From Acidobacteriota bacterium (lineage in GTDB: Bacteria; Acidobacteriota; Vicinamibacteria; Vicinamibacterales; UBA2999): a stretch of DNA of 35,284 bases. The notes under the pieces were generated by a model. The model did not search any database and was not told the origin of the DNA. It saw only the letters and a list, made by a program, of their open reading frames with translations. A program made the position numbers and the translations under genes. Shown here piece after piece: positions 1 through 7,552 of the stretch (positions are counted from its first letter, which is position 1; the number at the start of each line of letters is the position of its first letter). Location: contig JAIVJN010000031.1 of assembly GCA_020200025.1 (NCBI GenBank), forward strand, positions 1 through 35,284, read 5' to 3'.

Positions 1-122
1 TTCGGCTCCGCTTCGCTAGTGACGGCGTTGTCTTGCCCCGCTTCGCGGGGCGTAGACATCTCCTCAGGCAACACGGAAAAACTTGCTTCATTCGTGACGC
101 TCTCAGCCTGAGGAGATGTCTA
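1..122. repeat. Three-hairpin intergenic repeat, copy 1 (left part cut by window edge)
   Basis: Two adjacent stem-loops are visible. GCCCCGC-TTC-GCGGGGC lies at 35-51. A perfect 17-bp inverted repeat, TAGACATCTCCTCAGGC, lies at 53-69 and 106-122 around a 36-base loop. The first bases (CGCTTCGCT) match the right arm of a further hairpin that is complete in copy 2 at 8830-8987. The two copies also share loop sequence (GCTTCATTC, ACGCTC), so they are homologous and not chance palindromes. The right end supplies the TAG stop codon of the minus-strand sulfur-carrier fusion gene. It could be a non-autonomous MITE-like or REP-like element; no transposase is present. Confidence 0.8.
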
Positions 123-1610
123 GTACTTCGGCTGACTCGGATCCACCTGGTCGATCCACCCGAGGATGCCGCCGGTGAGATTTGCCACCCGTCCAAACCC
201 AACGCCGCGAAGAAACGCCGCCGCCTTGGCGCTGCGGGCCCCTGACTTGCACTGACACACGATGGCGGCATTCTGATCGAGCTCCTGATAGCGCTGCGGG
301 AGCTCGCCGAGCGGGATGAGGACCGACCCGGGGATGCGGTTGATTTGGTACTCCTGCGGCTCACGCACGTCGAGCACCAGGACCGGTTCGCCGGCGTCCA
401 ACTTCCGCTTGAGCTCGGTCGCCGTCAGCTCGTTCCCTAATACGCCCTCTCCCTTCTCCCCAGCGTGCGACGCATCGGGTGCGGGCGCCACCCCGCAGAA
501 CTGCTCGTAATCGATCAGCTCGCGCACGGTCGGGTGCGTGCCGCACACCGGGCAGTCGGGATCCTTGCGCAGCTTGAGCTCGCGGAAACGCATCCTCAGC
601 GCGTCGAAGATCAGGAACCGTCCGATCAACGGCTCACCTTTGCCGAGAATCAACTTGATCGTCTCGGTGGCTTGAATGGTGCCGATGACGCCGGGCAGCA
701 CGCCCAGCACGCCACCTTCGGCGCAACTTGGCACCAACCCGGGTGGGGGCGGCTCCGGGTACAAGCACCGGTAGCACGGACCCTCCTTGGTGGCGAAGAC
801 CGATGCCTGGCCTTCGAACCGGAAGATGCTGCCGTACGCATTCGGTTTACCGAGCAGCACACAAGCATCGTTGACCAGGTAGCGGGTCGGGAAGTTGTCG
901 GTCCCGTCGAGGATCACGTCGTAGCCGGCGAAGAGGTCGAGGGCGTTCTCGGAGCTGAGCGCCGTCTCATACATCTGAATCTCCACACCAGGATTGAGCG
1001 CGTTCAGGCGTGTCTTGGCCGACTCGAGCTTCGATCGGCCGACATCGGCGGTGCCATGCAGAAGCTGCCGCTGCAGGTTGCTGAGATCGACGACGTCGAA
1101 GTCGACGATGCCGAGGGTGCCGACGCCGGCGGCCGCCAGATACATCGCCGCTGGCGACCCTAGCCCGCCCGCACCGATACACAACACTTTGGCGGCTTTC
1201 AGCGCCCGCTGCCCGTCCATCCCCACTTCCGGCAGGATCAGGTGACGGCTGTATCGCCGGATCTCGTCGGCCGAAAGCGCCGGCAGCGATGGCGCTTCAA
1301 CGCCGGCCGCGGTCTCCTGCGCGGCGGAGTGGGGTGCGCCGCCCGCGACCGACGGGATGATGCTGACCGTATCGCCACTCTTCACCGGCGTCCGATCCTT
1401 CTGCAAATACCTGATGTCATCGTCGTTCACGTAGACGTTGACAAAGCTGCGCAACTTGCCGTCTTCGGTGAACAGATGCGGCCGCAACCCTGAAAATCGG
1501 GACGTCAAGCCGGCAAGGAGCTCGCCGACCGTGGCACCATCGACCTCGACGCTCTCGAGCTTGTCGGTGAACGCGCGGAGCGGTGTGGGAATGTGAATCT
1601 TGACAGCCAT
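120..1610 (-). CDS. Sulfur carrier / E1-like adenylyltransferase / rhodanese fusion (CysO-MoeZ type)
   Basis: This 496-residue protein combines three sulfur-transfer modules. Residues 1-91 are a ubiquitin-like MoaD/ThiS/CysO carrier ending SVAGG. Residues about 113-360 are a ThiF/MoeB adenylyltransferase with GAGGLGSP (nucleotide binding), DGTDNFPTRY, and zinc pairs CYRC and CPVC. Residues about 395-496 are a rhodanese with the CKSGARS active loop. In known pathways the E1 domain adenylates the carrier's terminal glycine and rhodanese-borne sulfur makes the thiocarboxylate. I start at the ATG before AVKIHIP, where carrier homology begins; the ORF track extends 111 residues further with no homology. 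The neighbours mec-like and cysM point to cysteine synthesis. Oddly, the GG is internal, so a free thiocarboxylate would need cleavage after it. The stop codon comes from the adjacent repeat. Confidence 0.9.
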   Translation of the reverse strand: MAVKIHIPTPLRAFTDKLESVEVDGATVGELLAGLTSRFSGLRPHLFTEDGKLRSFVNVYVNDDDIRYLQKDRTPVKSGDTVSIIPSVAGGAPHSAAQETAAGVEAPSLPALSADEIRRYSRHLILPEVGMDGQRALKAAKVLCIGAGGLGSPAAMYLAAAGVGTLGIVDFDVVDLSNLQRQLLHGTADVGRSKLESAKTRLNALNPGVEIQMYETALSSENALDLFAGYDVILDGTDNFPTRYLVNDACVLLGKPNAYGSIFRFEGQASVFATKEGPCYRCLYPEPPPPGLVPSCAEGGVLGVLPGVIGTIQATETIKLILGKGEPLIGRFLIFDALRMRFRELKLRKDPDCPVCGTHPTVRELIDYEQFCGVAPAPDASHAGEKGEGVLGNELTATELKRKLDAGEPVLVLDVREPQEYQINRIPGSVLIPLGELPQRYQELDQNAAIVCQCKSGARSAKAAAFLRGVGFGRVANLTGGILGWIDQVDPSQPKY

Positions 1611-1692
1611 GTGTGGACTCGAGTGAATCTGGCGGCGAGACCGCAGAGCTTCGTGCCACGCGGAGCTCGTCGTGCTGCGTTGTTCAACGGGC

Positions 1693-1989
1693 TTACTGTT
1701 TGGCGACTCGTTGGTCGATGTCCACGTCTTCTGCATCGAATTGCGATCGATCCGAGCGTAGGCGCCAGGATCGCAGATCGCCGTCGCGTCCAGCCTCGAC
1801 GGCGACAATGACATAGGCGAAGACCGGCCAGGCGTGGCGTGGACCCTCATCGGTGACATTTGCCAGCGCGAGCGCCTCGTATACGACGTCGCCCCGGCCG
1901 ATGAGCGCTCCGCAACACTCATCAGGATAGGTCTCGCGGCCATGCGCCCGAATCGAGTGCTCGACGGAGCCCGACAGGCGGAGCGACAT
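1693..1989 (-). pseudogene. JAMM/Mec-like metallopeptidase lacking its metal-binding segment
   Basis: The 98-residue product matches the start and end of the Mov34/JAMM family that includes mycobacterial Mec, which releases cysteine from CysO-cysteine. The N-terminal part with the conserved Glu (YPDECCGALIG) is present, as is the C-terminal part (AWPVFAYVIV, SWRLRSDRSQFD). The usual middle with HSHP, a further His/Ser and Asp is absent: GPRH runs straight into AWP. Family members are about 135-150 residues, so roughly 40 are missing, in frame. The start overlaps the cysM stop by one base (TGATG), implying translational coupling. As written the protein cannot bind zinc in the normal way. It could be a true decayed gene, a non-catalytic relic, or an assembly deletion. 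Confidence 0.75.
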
Positions 1990-3011
1990 CAGCTCACGTC
2001 CTGCTCGGGCGCATGGTGCGTGGCCGACCGTTCCCCATCGCGATCCATTTCGTCCCAGAAGCGTTCCGACAAGTATTTCTCTCCCCCGTCGCAGAAGATG
2101 ACGACGATGACGGGCGAAGGCGTTCGACGATGGTCGAGGTGCCGCGCCAGCTCGAGCGCGCCGGCAAGGTTGGCGCCGCTCGAGACCCCGAGCAGCAGCC
2201 CTTCTTCGCGCGCGAGCCGGCGCGTGAGCGCGTACGCCTGCTCGGTGCCAACGCGAAGATCGATGGTCGCGAGACCCGGATCATAGATGCCCGGCACGAT
2301 GGCCGACTCCATGTGCTTCAAGCCTTCGAGTCCGTGCAGCGGCGAGTCCGGCTGCACCGACGCGAGCACCGCCGGCGAGCCTGAATCGCGCAGGAAGCGG
2401 CCGACACCCATGAACGTTCCGCTCGTGCCCAGTCCCGCGACAAAGTGCGTCAGCCGGCCGCGGGTCTGTTCGACGATCTCCGGGCCCGTCGACTCGTAGT
2501 GCGCGCGCCAGTTGCCGTCGTTGTTGTACTGGTCGGCGTAAAAATAACGCTCGGGATGCTTCGCGTAGAGAGCTCGCGCGGCGACGATCGCCCCGTCCGA
2601 GGCCTGCATCGGATCGGTGAAGACGATCTCGGCGCCGTAGGCGCGCAAGATGCGCTTCCGCTCAGGCGTGACGTTGGCCGGGACACACAGGGTGACACCG
2701 AAGCCGAGCGCGGCTCCGATCATCGCGTAGGCGATGCCCGTGTTGCCAGAGGTGGCATCGAGCAAGCGTCGCCCCGAACCGAGCGCCCCGCTGCGCAACG
2801 CGTCGCGCACCATCCACCAGGCGGGTCGGTCTTTCACCGAGCCGCCGGGATTCTGCCACTCAGCTTTGGCGTAGAGCTCCACGCCGGGCACATCGCGCTC
2901 GATATGGTTGAGCCGCACGAGCGGCGTGCGCCCGATGGCATCCACGACCGTGGTGGCCTCAGCGGCGTAGCTCGAAATTGTCCCCATGATATCCGACTCG
3001 TTCGGTCTCAC
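1989..3011 (-). CDS. cysM: PLP-dependent cysteine synthase, CysM type
   Basis: Beta-replacement enzyme of the cysteine synthase family (fold type II PLP). The PLP lysine motif NPGGSVKDR, the TSGNTG loop and the glycine-rich phosphate loop GLGTSGT are all visible, and the 340-residue length is near normal. The context with a sulfur carrier and a Mec-like gene suggests the mycobacterial-type reaction, where CysM joins carrier thiocarboxylate to an activated serine (O-phosphoserine in Mycobacterium); substrate choice here is inference. The GTG start at 3011 is preceded by GAGGG eight bases upstream. An ATG eight codons inside is an alternative with a poorer ribosome site. First gene of a three-gene minus-strand operon. 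Confidence 0.9.
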   Translation of the reverse strand: MRPNESDIMGTISSYAAEATTVVDAIGRTPLVRLNHIERDVPGVELYAKAEWQNPGGSVKDRPAWWMVRDALRSGALGSGRRLLDATSGNTGIAYAMIGAALGFGVTLCVPANVTPERKRILRAYGAEIVFTDPMQASDGAIVAARALYAKHPERYFYADQYNNDGNWRAHYESTGPEIVEQTRGRLTHFVAGLGTSGTFMGVGRFLRDSGSPAVLASVQPDSPLHGLEGLKHMESAIVPGIYDPGLATIDLRVGTEQAYALTRRLAREEGLLLGVSSGANLAGALELARHLDHRRTPSPVIVVIFCDGGEKYLSERFWDEMDRDGERSATHHAPEQDVS

Positions 3012-3070
3012 TTAGATTACCCTCGGGAGACGCACGGCGCAATCCACGGCCGTAGACCGACGAGCTTGAG

Positions 3071-3733
3071 GTGTCCATCGACTACGAAAAGGGACGGCGA
3101 CACCTCATGCGGCGCGATCCTGTGCTTGCGCGGATCATCCGCCGAGTCGGTCCCTGCGGGCTCGGAGCCTTGCCCGATCGCGACGCGTTCGTGTCGCTCT
3201 TGGAAGCCATTGCTTCGCAGCAGTTGTCGGCGAAGGCCGCCGACACGATCTTTTGCCGCTTTTGTGACCTCTTCCCGCCCGATCGCAGCCCCGACCCGGC
3301 GCGGATCGCGCGCCTCGACGATGCGGCGATACGAGCGGCCGGCTTCAGCGGTGCAAAGATCGGCTACGTGCGCGACCTCGCGGCGCATGTCGCCGACGGG
3401 CGTCTCGATCTCGCGGCTCTGGAGAGCGCGAGCGACGCCGACGTGATGGCGATGCTCACGCGCGTGAAAGGCATCGGCCGCTGGACCGCCGAGATGTTCC
3501 TGATCTTCCGGCTGAAGCGGCCGGATGTCTTCGCGGTCGACGACCTCGGGCTGGTGAATGCGGTTCAGCGCGCGTATGCGCTGCGCGCGCGCCCCTCGCC
3601 CCGCCGACTCGACGCCATCAGCGAGGGCTGGCGACCCTACCGGTCGCTGGCATCGTGGTATCTGTGGAAGAGTCTGGCACTTCCCGCCGAATCGGCGGCT
3701 CGTGCGGTCACTTCACGCCAACGGTCAACGTGA
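3071..3733 (+). CDS. DNA-3-methyladenine glycosylase II-like (AlkA family)
   Basis: A 220-residue HhH-GPD base-excision glycosylase that would remove alkylated bases from DNA. The helix-hairpin-helix with its GVD-like loop is seen as VKGIGRWTAEMFLIF, followed by the catalytic Asp region FAVDDLGL; the end (PYRSLASWYLWKSL) is typical of the AlkA core without its N-terminal domain. The start is GTG; an internal ATG 12 codons in is possible. It is divergent from cysM with a short gap, and its last 26 bases overlap the end of the convergent SIMPL gene. Confidence 0.88.
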   Translation: MSIDYEKGRRHLMRRDPVLARIIRRVGPCGLGALPDRDAFVSLLEAIASQQLSAKAADTIFCRFCDLFPPDRSPDPARIARLDDAAIRAAGFSGAKIGYVRDLAAHVADGRLDLAALESASDADVMAMLTRVKGIGRWTAEMFLIFRLKRPDVFAVDDLGLVNAVQRAYALRARPSPRRLDAISEGWRPYRSLASWYLWKSLALPAESAARAVTSRQRST

Positions 3734-4204
3734 CCTGACCGCGTATTTCGATTTCCCCGGCCGCCACCGGCGTCGTCTGACGCGCCTCGTCGACGGCCAT
3801 ACGCGCCATCATCATCGATTGAGGCGGCGGAACGACACGCGCACTCGATTCTTCGATGCGGACGATGCGGCCTACCGCCGCACCGGCGCCGGCCGCGACG
3901 GCCTCGGCGCGTGCTCGGGCATCGACGACCGCAAGCCGCAGGGCGTCGCGCTCGATGGCGTCTCGCTGCTTCAGGTCGAAACGGAGACCGTGGATCGACG
4001 TCGCGCCCGTGCCAACTCTTTGGGCTGACGCGAACGATTCTCCGCCCCGATGGTGACCCAGGCGCGATCGGGCGCGGACTTGACCACGCCTTCCCCGGTT
4101 ACGACGATGACCGGTTCTGCGGGCGGCGTCTGGGCAGCGGCGCCTCCGGGCGCGCCGTTGACGAGCAGCAGCGAGACAATCACGACGGCAGGGCGGCACA
4201 ACAC
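3708..4204 (-). pseudogene. SIMPL-domain (DUF541) secreted protein, broken by internal deletion and frameshift
   Basis: Two pieces of one SIMPL-domain protein lie in different frames. The first has a signal peptide (hydrophobic VVIVSLLLV, then AAAQ) and the domain start VTGEGVVKSAPDRAWV, running to about RQPKE. The second begins near VGTGATSIHGLRFDLKQRD and runs to a normal end (IEIRGQVTLTVGVK). About 80 residues of the usual middle are missing, and the join near 4005-4025 is out of frame. I prefer the GTG at 4204, preceded by GGGAAGGA at good spacing; a GTG six bases earlier is possible. SIMPL proteins are periplasmic or outer-membrane associated proteins of poorly defined function. The gene as given cannot make a full product. 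Confidence 0.8.
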
Positions 4205-4231
4205 AATCACGTCCTTCCCAAGGGTGGCTCT

Positions 4232-4294
4232 TAGACCGTTATGCGGCCCGTAACGAGAATTTCGTACCCATTTGTGAATCCGCATAACGGTCTA
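4232..4294. repeat. Palindromic element with TAGAC...GTCTA ends
   Basis: A perfect 15-bp inverted repeat, TAGACCGTTATGCGG, at 4232-4246 and 4280-4294 around a 33-base A/T-richer loop. Its overall plan (about 63 bp, outer TAGAC/GTCTA) matches the larger stem-loop of the elements at 53-122 and 8918-8986, though the inner sequence differs. It lies between the SUMF1-type gene and the SIMPL gene, both on minus, so it sits in the SIMPL 5' region. Confidence 0.75.
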
Positions 4295-4323
4295 GACGGG
4301 CAGAGCGCGTCGAAGGCAACGAG

Positions 4324-4376
4324 AACTAGCCAAGGGCAAACTGACGGGATATCAAGGGCAAAGCCCTTGGCTAGTT
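4324..4376. repeat. Inverted repeat with two alternative hairpins
   Basis: A perfect 14-bp inverted repeat AACTAGCCAAGGGC at 4324-4337 and 4363-4376. Inside it, AAGGGC-AAA-GCCCTT forms a second, tighter hairpin that competes for the right arm. It lies about 80 bases beyond the SUMF1-type gene's stop, so it may serve as its terminator, but there is no clear U-run. Confidence 0.65.
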
Positions 4377-4390
4377 TAGACGCCACCTTG

Positions 4391-4440
4391 GGGCTGGTCG
4401 GGCGGGTCGGGTTGCGCATCAGGCGGGTCGGGCTGGCCCG
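4391..4440. repeat. GGGCTGGT/GGGCGGGT short direct repeats
   Basis: A low-complexity stretch built from 8-9-base units such as GGGCTGGTC, GGGCGGGTC and GGCGGGTC. The reverse complement of 19512-19558 is built from the same units (GGGCTGGTA, GGGCTGGTT, GGGCGGGTA), so this is a repeat family. It lies just beyond the end of the SUMF1-type gene. Confidence 0.6.
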
Positions 4441-4456
4441 ATAACGCCCAATCCGC

Positions 4457-5257
4457 CTAGGCCTTTCGATCGTCGCTGTACGCGACGCGGAAACCGATGC
4501 TGTAGGCATAGGTATCGACCGGCACCTCGTGACGATGCGCGCAGCGGAGTTGGCGCACGTCATGAGTCACCCACGAGCCGCCTCTGACGAGGCGTAGCCG
4601 CCCGATGGACGGTCCTCGCGGATTGCGCTGGTCACCGTTGCGATAGGCGTCGGGGCGATACCAGTCCGCCACCCATTCCCACACATTGCCAACCATATCG
4701 GAAAGGTCGAACGCGTTCGACGGATAGCTGCCGACGGGTCGCGTCCCACGATGGCGCTTCAGCGCGGGCTCGGGGAGGAAGTTGGCGCGCGAGGGGTCGA
4801 TGTCGTCGCCCCAGGGATAGTGACGGCCGTCGACGCCACCACGGGCCGCACGCTCCCACTCGGCTTCGGTGGCGAGCCGCACTGGCTGTCCAATCTGCTC
4901 GCCGAGCCACCGACAGTACATTGCGGCATCCGTGTAGGCCACCAGGGTGACTGGATGACGGCCTCGCTCCTTCGGCATTTTGCCGCCGCGCCAGGCGTAG
5001 GCACCGGCGAGCTCGCGAAACGCCGGCTCTTGCGCCGGGGTGACCACCCGGGGAAGCTCGCGCAGCGCCGGTACGGGATGCGGGCGCTGGCGGACGAAGT
5101 CGGCGTATTGATCGTTGGTGATGGGATGAATCGCCAGGTGGAACGCATCGACGAACACGCGGTGCGCCGGCCGTTCGTCCTCGTCGCCATCGTCGGCGCC
5201 CATCGTAAACTCGCCCGCCGGGACTCGCACAAAGCGAGGGAGCAGCTCGTCAGCCAT
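4457..5257 (-). CDS. SUMF1 / formylglycine-generating-enzyme-like protein
   Basis: A 266-residue single-domain FGE-sulfatase (SUMF1) fold protein. Family landmarks run in order: FVRVPAGEFTMGADDGDEDERP, VTLVAYTDAAMYCRWLG, RLATEAEWERAARGG, MVGNVWEWVADWY, LVRGGSW and a terminal GFRVAY. I see no cysteine pair near the C terminus like that of true formylglycine-generating enzymes, so copper-dependent sulfatase activation is unlikely; the fold is used for many roles. The ATG at 5257 is chosen because domain homology begins there; the 33 upstream ORF codons overlap the divergent gene's promoter. No signal peptide is visible. Confidence 0.88.
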   Translation of the reverse strand: MADELLPRFVRVPAGEFTMGADDGDEDERPAHRVFVDAFHLAIHPITNDQYADFVRQRPHPVPALRELPRVVTPAQEPAFRELAGAYAWRGGKMPKERGRHPVTLVAYTDAAMYCRWLGEQIGQPVRLATEAEWERAARGGVDGRHYPWGDDIDPSRANFLPEPALKRHRGTRPVGSYPSNAFDLSDMVGNVWEWVADWYRPDAYRNGDQRNPRGPSIGRLRLVRGGSWVTHDVRQLRCAHRHEVPVDTYAYSIGFRVAYSDDRKA

Positions 5258-5273
5258 TGCTGGAGTGGCACCG

Positions 5274-5285
5274 AAAGTATACTTT
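5274..5285. promoter_or_regulatory. Symmetric -10-like palindrome shared by divergent genes
   Basis: A perfect 12-bp palindrome AAAGTATACTTT lies in the 34-base gap between divergent starts at 5257 and 5292. It contains TATACT on both strands. On the plus strand TATACT ends nine bases before the ATG, which would give a nearly leaderless mRNA; on minus it lies about 20 bases before the ATG. It may also be a regulator site; no clear -35 boxes are seen. Confidence 0.5.
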
Positions 5286-5291
5286 CCCGTC

Positions 5292-6446
5292 ATGAAGCTC
5301 GAACAGTTCTCCCTGGAGCGAATGCAGTCCACATGGGAGAACGTCGTGGACATCAATTTGTCGGAAAGCGGTGTCCGGCCGCTGTCCCCGCGCGAGCTAC
5401 TTGCCGGGGACGCCCGCGCGATCGATGGCCTTCTCGATCAACCTCTGCTCTACACGCAGTCGAACGGAACCCCGGAGCTGCGTTCGGCCATCGCGGCGCT
5501 GTATCCCGGCGCGTCCGAGTCGCACGTGCAGGTCACCAACGGAGGATCGGAGGCGAACTTCGTGTCTGTCTGGCGGCTCGTCGAGCCCGGCGACGAGGTA
5601 GCGATGCTGGTGCCGAACTATCTGCAAACGTGGGGCCTTGCCCGCGCGTTCGGCGCCACCATTCGCGAATGGCGGCTGATCGAGGATCGGCAGGGCGGAC
5701 GCTGGCGGCCCGACCTCGATGCGCTGGAGCGCATCGTTTCCGGGCGCACGCGACTCATCATCATCTGCACGCCCAACAACCCGACCGGCTCCCGGCTCAC
5801 GTCCGACGAGCTCGATCGCGTCGCCACCATCGCCGCACGTCACGGCACGTGGATCCTGTCCGATGAGGTGTACCGTGGAGCGGAGCTCGATGGCATCGAC
5901 ACGCCGTCGATGTGGGGTCGCTCGGAACGCGCGATCATCACCAGTGGTTTGTCGAAAGCCTACGGCCTGCCTGGACTCCGAATCGGGTGGGCGATTGCGT
6001 CCCCAGCGATGATCGAGTCGCTCTGGTCCTATCACGACTACACCACGATCGGTCCGGGCGCGCTGAGCGATCGGCTCGCGCGTGCGGCGCTCGAGCCCGC
6101 GACGTGCCAGCGCCTCATCGATCGAACGCGCGGGATCCTTCGCGCCAACCTTCCGCTGGTGGAGGAGTGGCTCACCGCTCATGAGACGGGGTTTTCGTGG
6201 ACGCGGCCCGAAGCCGGCGCCATCGTCTACGTTCGCTATCACTACCGCGTGCGCTCGACGACGCTCGTCGACCGTCTGCGCGAGACGCAAAGCGTGCTCA
6301 TCGTGCCGGGCGATCATTTCGGTATGGACGGCTATCTGCGCATCGGATACGGCGAGTCGCCGCATTACGTCCGCACCGGTCTCGCGCGGTTGGACGAGCT
6401 GCTCGCGACGCTGCCGGCCGAGGAGCGCCCAGTCTCCGCGGCATGA
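5292..6446 (+). CDS. Class I/II PLP aminotransferase
   Basis: A 384-residue fold-type I aminotransferase. Visible features are the cofactor-ring segment VPNYLQTWG, the CTPNNPTG loop, the Asp-Tyr pair (SDEVYRGAEL), and the PLP lysine with phosphate-binding residues SGLSKAYGLPGLRIGW. The substrate cannot be told from sequence; related proteins are annotated as aspartate- or capreomycidine-type aminotransferases. The ATG at 5292 follows a TATACT box closely, suggesting leaderless translation; an in-frame GTG at 5265 is less likely because it lies upstream of that box. It overlaps the next gene by four bases (ATGA), so it is probably co-transcribed with homoserine dehydrogenase. Confidence 0.9.
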   Translation: MKLEQFSLERMQSTWENVVDINLSESGVRPLSPRELLAGDARAIDGLLDQPLLYTQSNGTPELRSAIAALYPGASESHVQVTNGGSEANFVSVWRLVEPGDEVAMLVPNYLQTWGLARAFGATIREWRLIEDRQGGRWRPDLDALERIVSGRTRLIIICTPNNPTGSRLTSDELDRVATIAARHGTWILSDEVYRGAELDGIDTPSMWGRSERAIITSGLSKAYGLPGLRIGWAIASPAMIESLWSYHDYTTIGPGALSDRLARAALEPATCQRLIDRTRGILRANLPLVEEWLTAHETGFSWTRPEAGAIVYVRYHYRVRSTTLVDRLRETQSVLIVPGDHFGMDGYLRIGYGESPHYVRTGLARLDELLATLPAEERPVSAA

Positions 6447-7507
6447 GCCGGCCCGAGCTGGCGCTGGCGCTTGTCGGGTTTGGACACGTCGGGCAGCGCT
6501 TCTTACGGCTGCTCGACGAGGTGGCCGATCGCCTCGACTTCGACTGGCGCCTGGTGGCCATCGCGACCAGACGTCATGGATGTGCCGTGGATGCCGACGG
6601 CATCGACGCCGACCGCGCACTGGCGACGATGGAGGGGCGTCTCTCGCTCGAGCGCCTCGATCACGAGCCCCAACAGCGCAGCGGCATCGACGTCGTTCGG
6701 CGCGTCACGGACGTTCTCGCCGACGAAGCCAGCGAGGGCCGGCTCGTGACGATCGAAACAACCCTGCTCGACATCGAGCAGGGTGAGCCAGCCACGGCGC
6801 ACGTGCGCGCCTCGCTCGAAGGGCTCGCTCACGTCGTCACCGCCAACAAGGGACCCGTGGCGTTCGGGTATCGCGATCTCGAATCACTGGCGGAGTCGGT
6901 CGATCGCTTCTTTCTGTTCGAAGGCGCAGTCATGGACGGCGTGCCAGTCTTCAATCTCGTCCGCGAGACCATGCCAGGCGTCGTCGTCGAGGCGTTCCGC
7001 GGAGTGATCAACAGCACCTGCAACTACGTGCTCGCGGAGCTCGAACGTGGCACGCCCTTCGACGATGCGATTGCGGCGATGCAGGCGCAGGGCATCGCGG
7101 AAGCCGACCCCTCGCACGATGTCGATGGATGGGACGCGGCCGCAAAGACGGCAGCGCTCGCCAACGTCCTTCTCGATGCCGTCATCACGCCGCACCAAGT
7201 CGAACGAACGGGCATTCGGGATGTCACGGCGGCCGACGCGTCCGAAGCGGTCGCCAGTGGGCGCCGTATCCGGCTCGTGGCTTCTGCCGCGCGACACGGT
7301 CGCACGATCGAGGCGCGGGTCGAGCCCGAGCTGCTCGATGGCCGCGATCCACTCGCCAATCTCACCGGCACCGAGAACGCGCTCTACTTGAAGACGGATC
7401 TGCTCGGCGAAATCGGCGTCGTGCAACGTACCGGGTCGGTCGCGCAGACGGCGTATGCGCTGCTCAGCGACGTCATGAGGATCAGCCGGCGATTCCGTGA
7501 GTTGTAG
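6443..7507 (+). CDS. hom: Homoserine dehydrogenase
   Basis: NAD(P)-dependent reduction of aspartate semialdehyde to homoserine, the branch to threonine and methionine. The 354-residue protein has the Rossmann start ALVGFGHVGQRF, the NKGPVA segment, the substrate region GVINSTCNYVL, and the catalytic stretch EADPSHDVDGWDAAAK. It ends without the C-terminal ACT domain that gives threonine feedback in longer forms, so regulation must differ. The start overlaps the aminotransferase stop by four bases; the ORF track's longer upstream start is inside that gene and has no homology. Confidence 0.93.
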   Translation: MSRPELALALVGFGHVGQRFLRLLDEVADRLDFDWRLVAIATRRHGCAVDADGIDADRALATMEGRLSLERLDHEPQQRSGIDVVRRVTDVLADEASEGRLVTIETTLLDIEQGEPATAHVRASLEGLAHVVTANKGPVAFGYRDLESLAESVDRFFLFEGAVMDGVPVFNLVRETMPGVVVEAFRGVINSTCNYVLAELERGTPFDDAIAAMQAQGIAEADPSHDVDGWDAAAKTAALANVLLDAVITPHQVERTGIRDVTAADASEAVASGRRIRLVASAARHGRTIEARVEPELLDGRDPLANLTGTENALYLKTDLLGEIGVVQRTGSVAQTAYALLSDVMRISRRFREL

Positions 7508-7540
7508 GCGACACCGCGCCTCGGTTTTCCTCTTTATTCG

Positions 7541-7546
7541 TACAAT
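7541..7546 (+). promoter_or_regulatory. Probable -10 box giving a leaderless mRNA
   Basis: TACAAT lies six bases before the ATG of the CoA-transferase gene, in a short A/T-richer stretch (TCTTTATTCGTACAAT). There is no ribosome-binding purine run before the ATG, consistent with a transcript starting at or near the start codon. No convincing -35 box is visible. Confidence 0.45.
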
Positions 7547-7552
7547 AGCCGG

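Noticed and set aside
1-122. Rho-independent terminator for a gene left of the window
   Set aside because: Stems lack a following U-run and the same structure recurs with homologous loops at 8830-8987, which fits a repeat element better.
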